A DNA stretch of 64,000 nucleotides from NCBI RefSeq assembly GCF_963678635.1, contig NC_087064.1, positions 39,715,464 through 39,779,463 of the forward strand, given 5' to 3'. This document shows, piece by piece, positions 1-10,724 of this stretch. The translations under genes were made by a program, and so were the position numbers. The notes under the pieces are model-generated. The model saw only the letters and a program-made list of their open reading frames with translations, was not told where the DNA came from and ran no database searches. Numbering within the stretch: position 1 is the stretch's first letter; the number at the start of each line of letters is the position of its first letter. The DNA comes from Symsagittifera roscoffensis (Eukaryota > Xenacoelomorpha > Acoela > Convolutidae).

Positions 1-2437
1 CTTAGGTCTTACCCTACCACATTTTGATAAAGTCAGTTTACAAATTCTTTTTTATCAGAAGTTGGTGGGAAAAGACCTAAGACGTGCTTTTTTGTGCACT
101 TCAGGCCCTAATACGCACAAAAAAGCGTGTCTTATGTCTTCTCCGCCATATTTTGATTTAAAAAAAGCAATTAGTTTCTAAACTAGTGTAATTACTAAAA
201 TGTGGTAGAGGAAGAACTAAGACATTCTTGTTGTGCGTGTCAGGCCTGAAAAAGCCCGAAATTGCATGTCCGGGGTCCTTCCTCACCATGTTTTGACATT
301 AGTTCAAAAACTAATACTTTCAAAAAAATATTTTTGAATCGAAATATGGTGGATAAAACCTAGGACATGCATTTTTTCCGTATTAGGGCCTGAATAGCAC
401 AAAAATACATCTCTTAGTTCTTCTCCACCACATTCGAATGAAAAAAAAAATTTAAAAAACTATTTGATTTTATCACAACATGTTGGGGGAAGACCTAGGA
501 CATGCCTTTTTGTGCGTTTCAGGCCCTAATACGTATAAAAATGCATGTCTTAGGTCTTTACTCACCATATTTTGATTTTCAAAAAAACTTTCGATCTAAA
601 TTGTTTTATTATCAAAAATATGGCGAAGAAAGACATAAAACATGCCTTTTTGTATGTTTTAGGGACTGAAACGCACAAAAATGCATGGCTTATGTCTTTC
701 CCCACCTTTTTTTGATTTAAAGAAATAAAACAGTTTTTAAACAAATTTGTTTTATTAGCAAAAAATATGGTGGGGAAAGCCTAAGACATGCATTTTTGTA
801 TGTTTTAGGTCCTGAAACGCACGGAAATGCATTTCTTAGGTCTTCCCTCACCACATTTTGATAAAATCTGTTAGTTTTAAAATTTTTCTTTCATCAGATT
901 GTGGTGGGGGAAGACTTAAGACTTGCATTTTGTGCGTTTCAGGACCTAATACACACAAAAAACTGTGTTTTATGTCTTCCCCACCATATTTTGATAAAAA
1001 CACCAATTAGTTTCTAAACTAGTCTAATCTTTAAAATGTGGCAGAGGAAGACCTAAGACTTTCAAATTTGTGCGTGTCAGGCCCTAAAAAGCACGAAAAT
1101 GCATGTCCGGGAGCCTTCTTTACCATGTTTTGATATTAAAACTATTTAGTTCAAAAAATTTTTTAAATTGAAATACGGTGGATAAAACCTGGGACATGCA
1201 TTTTGTCCGTATTAGGGCCTGAAACGCACAATTATACATGTCTTAGGTCTTCCCAACCACATTCTGATGAAAAACAAATTTAAAACTAATCATTTTTATT
1301 AGAATTTGATGGGTGAAGACCTAGGACACGCCTTTTTGATCGTTTCAGGCCCTATTACGTACAAAACACATGTCCTAGGTTTTATCCACCATATTTTGAT
1401 TTTTTGGAAAAATATTGAACTAATTAGTTTTATTATCAAAAAATATGGTGAAGAAACACCTAAGACATGCTTTTTTGAATGTTTTAGGGCCTGAAAAGCA
1501 CGAAAATGCATGTCTCAGGTCTATACCCACCATAATTCGATTAAAAAAAACAATATATAAACAATTTTTTTTTCATCAAAAAAAGTGGAGGAGGAGCTAG
1601 GAAATGAATTTTTGTGCTTTTTAGGGCCTGAAACGCACAAAAATGCAAGTCTTAGGTCTCCTCCACCATACTTTGTAGAAAAAAAAATCAATAAGTTTTG
1701 AAATATTTTTTAAATCTGAATGTGGTGGAAAAAGATCTAGGACATGCCTTTTGTGCGTTTCAGGTTCTAATACGTACAAAAATGCATGTCTAAGGTCTTT
1801 ACCCAACTTAATTTGATTTTAAAAAGACTTTTGAACTAATTAGTTTTATTATCAAAAAGTATGGTGAAGAAAGACCTAAGACATTCCTTTTTGTATGTAT
1901 TAGGGCTAGAAACGCACAAAAATGCATGTCCCAGGTCTTTACCTACCATATTTCGATTTAAAAAAAAAAAACTATTTATAAACTGATTTGTTTTTTTTTA
2001 TCAAAAAACGTGGGGGAGGACCTAGGACATGCACTTCTGTGCTTTTTAGGGTCGAAAAGCAAAAAAATGCATGTCTTAGGTCTTCCCCCACTCCATTTTG
2101 ATAAAATCAATTAGTTTACAATTAATTTTTTTATCAGAATGTGGTGGGGGAAGACATAAGACATGCATTTTAGTGCGTTTCTGGCCCTCATGCGCACAAA
2201 AAAGCATGTCTAATGTCTTTCCCACCAAATTTTGATAAAAAACCAATGAGTTTCTAAACTAGTCTAATTACGAAAAAGCGTGTCTTATGTCTTCTCCGCC
2301 ATATTTTCATTAATAAAGCAATTAGTTTCTAAACTATTCTAATTACTAACATGTGGTAGAGGAAGACTTAAGACATTCTTGTTGTGCGTGTCAGGCCTTA
2401 AAAAGCCCAAAATTGCATGTCCGAGATCCTTCCTCGC

Positions 2438-2773
2438 CATGTTTTGATATTAGTTCAAAAACTAATACGTTCAAAAAAAGGTTTTTGAATCGAAATATGG
2501 TGGATAAAACCTAGGACACGCATTTTTTCCGTTTTAGGGCCTGAATAGCACAAAAATACATGTTTTAGTTCTTCTCCACCACATTCGAATGAAAAAAAAA
2601 ATTTTTAAATTTTTTTTTTCATTCGAATGTGGTGGAGAATAACTAAGACATGTATTTTTGTGCTATTCAGGCCCTAAAACGGAAAAAATGCGTGTCCTAG
2701 GTTTTATCCACCATATTTCGATTCAAAAACCTTTTTTTGAACGTATTAGTTTTTGAACTAATATCAAAACATG
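2438..2773. repeat. Large near-perfect palindrome inside the satellite
   Basis: Two arms of about 167 bp (2438-2604 and 2607-2773) are reverse complements with only a few mismatches and no indel that shifts the symmetry. The centre falls at about 2605-2606 within an A/T run. It spans more than one monomer, so it is a separate inverted duplication and not just the dyad of a single satellite unit. The left arm begins CATGTTTTGATATTAG and the right arm ends with its complement at ATCAAAACATG. Low divergence between arms suggests a recent event or arm-to-arm correction. Confidence 0.9.
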
Positions 2774-3920
2774 ATTTTATCACAATACGGTGGGGAAGAC
2801 CTAGGACATGCCTTTTTGTGCGTTTCAGGCCCTAATACGTATAAAAATGCATGTCTTATGTCTTTACCCACCATATTTTGATTTTCAAAAAAACTTTCGA
2901 TCTAAATGGTTTTTTTATCAAAAATCTGGCGAAGAAAGACATAAAACATGCTTTTTTGTATGTTTTAGGGCCTGATACGAACAAAAATGCATGGCTTATG
3001 TCTTTCCCCGCCTTTTTTTGATTTGAAAAAATAAAACAATTTTCAAACAAATTGGTTTTTTTAGAAAAAAATATGATGGGGAAAGCCTAAGTCAAGCATT
3101 TTTGTATGTTTCAGTTCCTGAAACGCACGCAAATGCATGTCTTAGGTCTTCCCCCACCAAATTTTGGTTTTACCAAAAAAAAAAAAAAACTAATTTGTTT
3201 TTTTTTTCTCAAAAAGGTGGGGGAGGACAAAGGGCATGCTTTTTTTTGGGCTTTTTGAGGCCTGAAACGCACAAAAATGCTTTTTTTAGGTCTTCCCCCA
3301 CCACATTTTGATGAAATCTATTAGTTTTAAGTTTTTTCTTTCATCAGAATGTGGTGGGGGAAGACCTAAGACATGCATTTTGTGCTTTCCAGGCCCTAAT
3401 ACACACGAAAAACTATGTTTTATGTCTTCCCCACCATATTTTGATAATAACATTAATTAGTTTCTAAACTAGTCTAATTTTTAAAATATGGCAGAGGAAG
3501 ACCTAACACATTCATATTTGTGCGTATCAGGCCCTAAAAAGCACGAAAATGCATGTCCGGGAACCTTCTTCACCATATTTTGATATTAAAACCAATTAGT
3601 TCAAAAAAAAACTTTTAAATCGAAATACGGTGGATAAAACTTAGGACATGCATTTTGTCCGTATTAGGGCCTGAAACGCATAATAATACATGTCTTAGGT
3701 CTTCCCAACCACATTTTGATGAAAAAAAAAAATTGAAACTAATCGATTTTATCAGAATTTGATGGGCGAAGACCTAGGACATGCCTTTTTGAGCGTTTCA
3801 GGCCCTATTACGTACAAAAACGCATGTCTTAAGTCTTAACCCACCATATTTTAGTTTTTTGAAAAAATATTGAACTAATTAGTTTTGTTATCAAAAAAAT
3901 GGTGAATAAACACCTAGGAC

Positions 3921-4354
3921 ATGCCCTTTTGTATTTTTTAGGGCCTGAAAAGCACGAAAATGCATGTCTCAGGTCGTTACCCACCATAATTCGATTTAAG
4001 AAAAAAACAATTTTTAAACAATTTTTTTTCATCAAAAAAAGTGGAGGAGGGCCTAGGAAATGCATTTTGGTGCGTTTTAGGGCCTGAGACGCACAAAAAT
4101 GCATGTCATAGGTCTTACCCCACCATATTTAGTAAAAAAAATCAATAAGTTTTAAAATATTTTTTTAATCTGAATGTGGTGGAAGAAGACCTAGGACATG
4201 CCCTTTTGTATGTTTTAGGGCCTGAAAAGCACGAAAATGCATGTCTCAGGTGTTTACCCACCATGATTCGATTTAAGAAAAAAAAATTTTAAACAATTTT
4301 TTTTTCATCAAAAAAAGTGGAGGAGGGCCTAGGAAATGCATTTTGGTGCGTTTC
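3921..4354 (+). repeat. Local two-monomer duplication in A1
   Basis: The segment at about 3921-4076 recurs at about 4199-4354, an offset near 279 bp, or two satellite monomers. Both copies share the unusual words GTATGTTTTAGGGCCTGAAA, AGTGGAGGAGGGCCTAGG and ATGCATTTTGGTGCGTTT, which are rare elsewhere in the array. This fits unequal exchange in multiples of the monomer. Confidence 0.75.
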
Positions 4355-6359
4355 AGGCCCTAATACGTACAAAAATGAATGTCTTAGGTCTTTACCAAAC
4401 TTAATTTGATTTTTGAAAAAATTAGTTTTATTATCAAAAATATGGTAAAGAAAGACCTAAGATATTCCTTTGTGTATGTATAAGAGCTAGAAACGCACAA
4501 AAATGCAGGCTCAGGTCTTTCCCTACCATATTTCGATTTAAAAAAAAACAATTTATAAACTAATTTATTTTTTATCAAAAAATGTGAAAGAGAACCCAGG
4601 ACATGCACTTTTGTGCTTTTTAGGGCCTAAAACGCACAAAAATGCATGTCCTAGGTCTTCCCTCACCATAAATTGATTAAGAAACCTTTGAGTTTATTTT
4701 TTATTTTTTAAAATCAAAATATGGTTGGAAAGACCTAAAATATGCTTTCTGGTGCGTTTTAGGCCCTAAAAAGCACAAAAATGAATGTCCAGGGTCTTTT
4801 ACCGCCGTTTTTGATAGTAAAGCCAGTTAAATCAAAAAACAAAATTTTAAATCAAAATATGGTGAGGTAAGACCAACGACAAGCATTTTCCTACGTATTA
4901 GGGCCTGAAACGCACAAAAGTACATGTCCTAGGTCATTCTCCACCACATTCTGATGAAAGGAAAAACTTAAAAACTGATCGATTTTATCAAAATATGGTG
5001 GGGAAGACCTAACACATGCTTTTTTGTATGTTTTAGGGCCTGAAAAAAGAAAATGCATCTCTCAGTTCTTTCCCCATCATATTCCGATTTAAGAAAAATA
5101 TACTTTATGAACTAATTGTTTTTTTATCAAAAAAAATGAGGGAGGACCTAGGACATGCACTTTTGTGCTTTTTAGGGTCGAAAAGCACAAAAATGCATGT
5201 CTTAGGTCTTCCCCCACCACATTTTGATAAAATCAATTAGTTTATAAATATTTTTTTTTATCAGAATGTGGTGGGGGAAGACATAAGACATGCATTTTTG
5301 TGCGTTTTTGGCCCACATGCGCACAAAAAAGCATGTCTGATGTCTTTCCCACCATATTTTGATAAAAAACCAATGAGTTTCTAAACTAGTCTAATTACTA
5401 AAAGGTTGTAGAGGAAGACCTAAAACATTCAAGATTTTGCTTGTCAGGTCCTAAAAAGCACGAAAGTGCATGCCGTAGGTCTTATCCCACCATATTTGGT
5501 GGAAAAAAAATGAAATACTTGGTTTTATTATAAAAATATGGTGAGGGAAGATCTAAGACATGCATTTGCATTTTTGTGCGTTTTTTGGCCTGAAGCGCTC
5601 GAACATGGATGTCTTCGGCCTTCCTCCAACACATTTTGATAATTAAACTAATTTAAAGACTATTGTCTTTTCATCAAAATATGGTGAGGAAAGACCTAAC
5701 ACATAAAATTTTGTTCGTTTTAGGGCTTGAAACTTACAAAAATGCTTGTCTTCGGTCTTCCCCCACCATATTTCGATAAAAAAAACCGTTTAGTTTGTTT
5801 TTTTTTATTTTTTTAAAGTGGGGGAAGACCTAAATTAAGCTTTTCCGTTTGTTTTAGGCCCTTAAAATTACAAATATGCATGTCCGGGGTCCTTTCTCAA
5901 CATTTTTGATGAAAAAAAAATTATTTAGTTCAAGAAAAAACTTTTGAAAACAAAACATGGTGGTGTGAAAATTATTAACATTTTTGTCTGTATTATGGCC
6001 TAAACGCATAAAATATTTGTCCTAGGTCTTCCCCCACGACATGCTGATAAAGAAACAATTTATATTACAAGAAATCAATAAATGGTGCGATAACAACTAA
6101 GACATGCGTTTTTGTGCATTTTAGGCGCTGACCTAAGAAATGGACTTTTTGTGATTTTCAGACCCTAAACGCATTAATTTGCTTGTCTTAGGTCTTCCTC
6201 ACCATATATTGACAGAAAACTAATAAGTTTATAAATTTTTTTATTATCAAATTACGGTGGTGAAGACCTAATACATGCAAATTAATGCGTTTAGGGCCTG
6301 AAAATCACAAAAATTCCATATCTTAGGTCTTCCCTCACCATATTTTGATAACAAACTAA

Positions 6360-9300
6360 TTAGTTTGTAATATGGTTTTTGATTTTTGATTTGAAACCTT
6401 TAAATTGAAAGTACAGCTCTAAATCAAATTTTAGAAGGTGTGATAAACTAAATAGAAAGTGTGAGAAACTGAAGAGTTGTGATTGACTGTTTGTTTTAAT
6501 GATTTTTCTGAGAAAATGAAACCAAAAAGTATACTTTATTTCAATGAAAGTCAAAATGATTGATGTCAATTTAATTTTTCTTTTATATCAGAAATTAAAG
6601 TTTGTTTTGTAGTTTTTGAATGTTTTTTTTTGTGATGTATTGGTTCTTAAAGGTGCTTTTCTTATTTGTTTTTTTTTGTAGCTATGTTCGTTGGTTGTTT
6701 TAATGTTTTTGAATTGTATTTTCTTTCAGTTATAATTTTTTGTGGTTTTTTGACAAAGAAGATTCCAAAACAAGATATGATTGGGTTTATTTAAAATTTT
6801 GTTGTGTTACATTGAATTAATAGAATGGAAAGATAGTTAAATTTCTCATTAAATCTTCAAATTTGTGTTCTTCATATTTCCATAGTTCTTCAAAATCCAT
6901 GTCTTAGTTTTATTGATATACAATTCAGAATTATATTTAGAGATCTTGATTGAAAATTTGGGCTTTTCGAGCTTTTTAAAAAAGCTGTTATTTTCCATAT
7001 CTTTTCTTCAGGCGGAGGCATTTTGAATGTTGGATGCTGATATATGTTATTCGTGTTGTCGTTATTTCGACAACAAGCTGATTATAATTTATATCAGTTG
7101 TTCGATTTGAGTTTGAGTCGCCGGGGTTGCTTTCGGGATGTTTTATTGGTAGTGGTAGGAATGAACAGAGAATCCATATTCATGCTGAACTCTTACGTTT
7201 TTATACTTATTTAGTTTTCGGTAAGTCTTTCGTCGTTAGTGCTCTCAGAGTGAGTGTGGTTTGATTGAAGATCTGAAGTTTCGTTGTTCTCAATCCCTGG
7301 TGGGTCAGAGTTTGCTTCATATATAGATTTTATTTGATTGCTTGTAGCTGATGTTTTGGGGAGCTACTTCTATAACTCTGGTGTTGCCTATTTGGTAATT
7401 GAGAAAAATTTCAACTTGGTGACAAGTATTAATTTCTAATTGTTCTATTTTGATAGTTTTTATGTCTACTCATGTATTTATTTGGAGAATGTCTACGAGT
7501 TCACGAAAAACTATATTTGACTCGAGACTTGATGATTGTTGAGATAATCCTTTCTTTTTTGCTATTTTTCTTAATTAGGAAATTAAGGTCATCATTAGTA
7601 TTTCTCAAATTTTTTTTTGTAATTCTGTAAATTCAGAGAATATGCTTTTCAGACCAAAGTTTCTATTCTTACAGCAAGTTGTTTTTTTTTCATTCGGGAG
7701 TCTACGAATTTTGATGCTGTTTATTTCTTCCAAACAATTTGAAATCATTTTAAAATTTTATATCCCGAAACGTTTCCAATCTGATTTGATTTCTATTGGC
7801 AGAACTAAAAACCTTTTTTGGCTTCGCTTCACCAATGAGTGTGGCTTGTTTTATTTTTGTATATCTGTGAATCAAATTTGATGAAGGTGTTTATTCATAG
7901 GTTCTGAGCCCATGATTAAAAAAATTGGCTGTAACACCGTTTGAATAGTCTTCGACTGAATATTCAAAATCTGTTCCTGTGAAAACTGTTAGTAGTTTGC
8001 TTAATGTGATGGATGATCCAACCAAAAGGTATAGATTCGTCATCACTTGAAGTGATTCTGCTGTATTAGATATCTGAGTAGCTTTTTCAATTCGACTTCA
8101 ACTATTTTCTTGTTGGAAGTAATATGGTAATGGGATTTCATTCTTCATTGTTTCTGGTTGGTAACTTTGACTATGTACTGGGTATCGTGTCTGCAAGTTA
8201 TAACTCGTTTGAGGTAATTTTAGTTTCATAAGAGAATTAGATTTTGTTGAGTTTCATGTTTAAGTTTTGTGTTGATAATAAAAAATTTGTTTTGATGAAC
8301 TTTTGATGAAAATTTGTGACGTTCAAATTTATCTAATTGAAAATTTTTCATATGGTTAGTTCTTGTTAATTTATTATTGTTCCTCTGAATAGAATGATAA
8401 TCTTGTTTTTCTTGATTTCGGTGAAAATCTTTTTCATCTTCTGAGAAATTTGGTTGATTTCTGATGAACTATCCATTAAGTGAGTAGTTTTGATATAACG
8501 AAAAATGGACAATTTTAAGTGCAATCTGCTTGAGTGTTTCTTTAATTGTGGAATTTTACTGATTGTGTATTTGAATTCTTGTTAAGAGCGGTCGTGATAT
8601 TGGTTGACTAATAATAGTATTTGTAAAAAAAACCTGAGTTGTGAGTTTCAAAACTTGTTCCACTTCTTTATTTTGGTTTATCAAAAAAATATATTTCGCC
8701 TATGTGTTTTATAAACCATTTGTGGATAGTTGAGGAAAATTACTGGTTTAAGTTTTCTTTAAATGCTGTTTGTGGGAACACAAAGTCGATTTTTGTGTGG
8801 TGTTGTAATTGTTGATCATGTGTTGTAAGTGTATTGATGATAAACTTTGTTGTGTTGTTGCTGGTAGTGTTTAAAGAAACTCGTCACTAGTGAAATGTGA
8901 TGATGTTTGAATTTCCTGAATCAACGTTGTAGTTCCAAGCAGGTTTTCTTGTTTGTTCATTAATGTTGAATTTAAGGTATGATCGACTGTTCTATCGTGA
9001 AATATCGTGTTATAATTAAAGTTGAAGTATCTGACGGAAATGGAGTTTTTTCTTTTGATAGTTTTTTCTTGCTGAGACTTTTCGAACTGCTGGGCAATCA
9101 ATATCGTTTGTTTGGCTTATTAGAATACATATCGTGCTACTATTCTGGATCCAGTACATATTCTGTTTCTTTTTTTAAGATTGTTTCTTGGTCACAGTAT
9201 GTGCAAAATTGTTTCCGAGATTGCTCTATATGAATTTTAGTTTTTATTGAGAATAATTTGTCATAAACATTGCTATTTTTTTCTGTTAATCGACTTTTTT

Positions 9301-10720
9301 TCTTTGTGAGACTTTTGTGTCAGTGAGTTTTTTTGCGGATTGAATCTTAGAGTCGTGAAAAAAGGTTTATCTCTGCTATTTCACCTGAATGACGTGACGA
9401 GATGTTTGTGGTGGAGATATTTAGAATGTTTTCTCTGTTTCGAATCATGGTATATAGCTATAGATATTTGAGAAAACAACTATTCTGAATATTGAATTTG
9501 CCCATTGTGAACTTTGGTGTTGGATTTTTTAAACTATTTTACAAAAACTTTTGAGAAAATGAGTTCTATATCATCCGTTTGTATTCAATGTGGTGGTGTT
9601 TTCTGTTCAAATCCGCATGTCGATTTTTTTAAAAGAATATGCCATATTTTGACCCCATGCTGTAGATGCCGGCTTAATAGTAATCTGTTATTTGCCTTTT
9701 AATTCTTACTTCTGGATTTTCTTGTCGGCATGCCTTTTCGAAATAAATCTCTACTTCTGTTGTGGCAAAACTCTGCTTGTCCTAGTGATGAGTCGTTAAT
9801 GGGGTCGATGGTGAATAGTGAGATAGAGTCGTTATCGACTTCATTGTCTAATTAAATCATTTCTGATGTTGTAATATAGTTAGTGTATAATTTTTAATAT
9901 GATTTATAGGCTGATTTCAATTATTTTTTCGTCCTCCTTCAAGTCTTTTTTCTACGTTTGCTTTCCATAGATGATGATGCTGTAGCTTTTGAACCAAAAA
10001 AAATTTGCTCATCATTGACTTGCTTATTCTTTCTTTTTTTTGGTCTCGGAGTTTTTCGAGGTTTTGAATAGTTGTTCAAAAACAGCGTTTCGTTTTCTGG
10101 AGACTCCGGGTTTTATGATTTGTTAAATTGTTAGTCCTCACTCTATCTCTGAGATCATCTTAATCCTTGGTTTGTATTCTCGTGGCAGGACGGGTTGGGG
10201 AGGGAGTTTGTCGATCCAAATGAAGAATGTATTTCACATTTAAGTAACCCTTATCATACTTAAAAAGGTATCGATATGAGCTTGAGGGCTGGAAAATAGT
10301 AAATCAATCTACAAAGTTTAGGTAGATAAGTTGTTATTTAAAACACGAGGGGATCGTTAGGTGCAGCTTAAAAGCTTACGCGTTCTGAGATTTGTTTTAG
10401 GAATGTGTCAGTAAAGAGGTGGGATTCAAGTGAAGGTTGAGTAACCGAAGTTCTCCATTGTTTAGCCTAACTATCGGTGAAATTTTGAACAAAAAATAGT
10501 CATGAGTCGTTTGAAAAGGTTGGAGAGAGACTCGACGTTTCAGGTCGTTTAGATTAAGATGTGTGGTTGACATTTTTAAACGATCCAAATGATCTAAGCT
10601 TTGTTGATCTGAATTTTACAGAGGTCTAATTAAAAAGTACAAAGTAAAAATTTAGAAGTGAAGAGCTAAAATTAGAAGTTTAAGATCCAAAGGAAGCCTT
10701 GATGAACTGATGAAAACAAT
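6360..10720. repeat. Module R, copy 1 (R1)
   Basis: This T-rich ~4.4-kb segment begins inside a satellite spacer (TAGTTTGTAATATGG) and ends near GATGAACTGATGAAAACAAT, where new satellite starts. It matches R2 (offset near 10.41-10.42 kb) and R3 (31657 onward) over most of its length, with scattered substitutions and indels. About 190 bp present in R2 and R3 is missing here, with the junction near 6548. Open frames are short; the two best, on opposite strands at 8871-9101 and 8979-9233, are unchanged or nearly so in R2 but broken in R3, overlap one another and resemble nothing I know. I find no promoter, RNA gene or convincing exon. It could be a decayed non-coding or mobile element; I cannot assign a family. 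Confidence 0.85.
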
Positions 10721-10724
10721 AATA

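Larger units (their letters stand above)
1..6359. repeat. Palindromic ~140-bp satellite array, copy A1 (left edge cut)
   Basis: Some 45 degenerate tandem monomers, spaced about 135-145 bp, fill this stretch. Each monomer is itself a dyad. One arm reads like ATCAAAATATGGTGGGGAAG then ACCTAAGACATGCATTTTTG. The centre is like TGCGTTTCAGGCCCTAATAC, and the second arm is the reverse complement, ending CCCCACCATATTTTGAT. An A/T-rich spacer (AACTAATTAGTTT-like) of about 40 bp joins monomers. Centres are seen near 105, 241, 385, 520, 661, 806, 941 and 1080. Because both arms carry the same word, both strands give similar short open frames (HAF-CVSGP, ACLRSSP-like peptides); these are repeat artefacts. 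Longer-range copies about 2.15-2.45 kb apart (131 versus 2278; 541 versus 2847; 1110 versus 3571) indicate a higher-order unit. The array runs off the left edge. Confidence 0.93.

Noticed and set aside
1299-1511. Short open frames on both strands of the satellite with similar peptides (HAF-CVSGP, ACLRSSP-like)
   Set aside because: The similarity between strands is produced by the palindromic monomer. Frames are broken by indels every one or two monomers and start at arbitrary points.
1-6359. CRISPR-like array, because of regular repeats with dyads
   Set aside because: The spacers are also repeats, monomers are far too long and degenerate, the surroundings are eukaryote-like, and no cas gene is present.
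8871-9233. Overlapping frames of 76 and 84 codons on opposite strands, shared by R1 and R2
   Set aside because: Sharing is explained by the nearly unchanged tract of about 960 bp. Both frames are broken in R3 and match no family I know.
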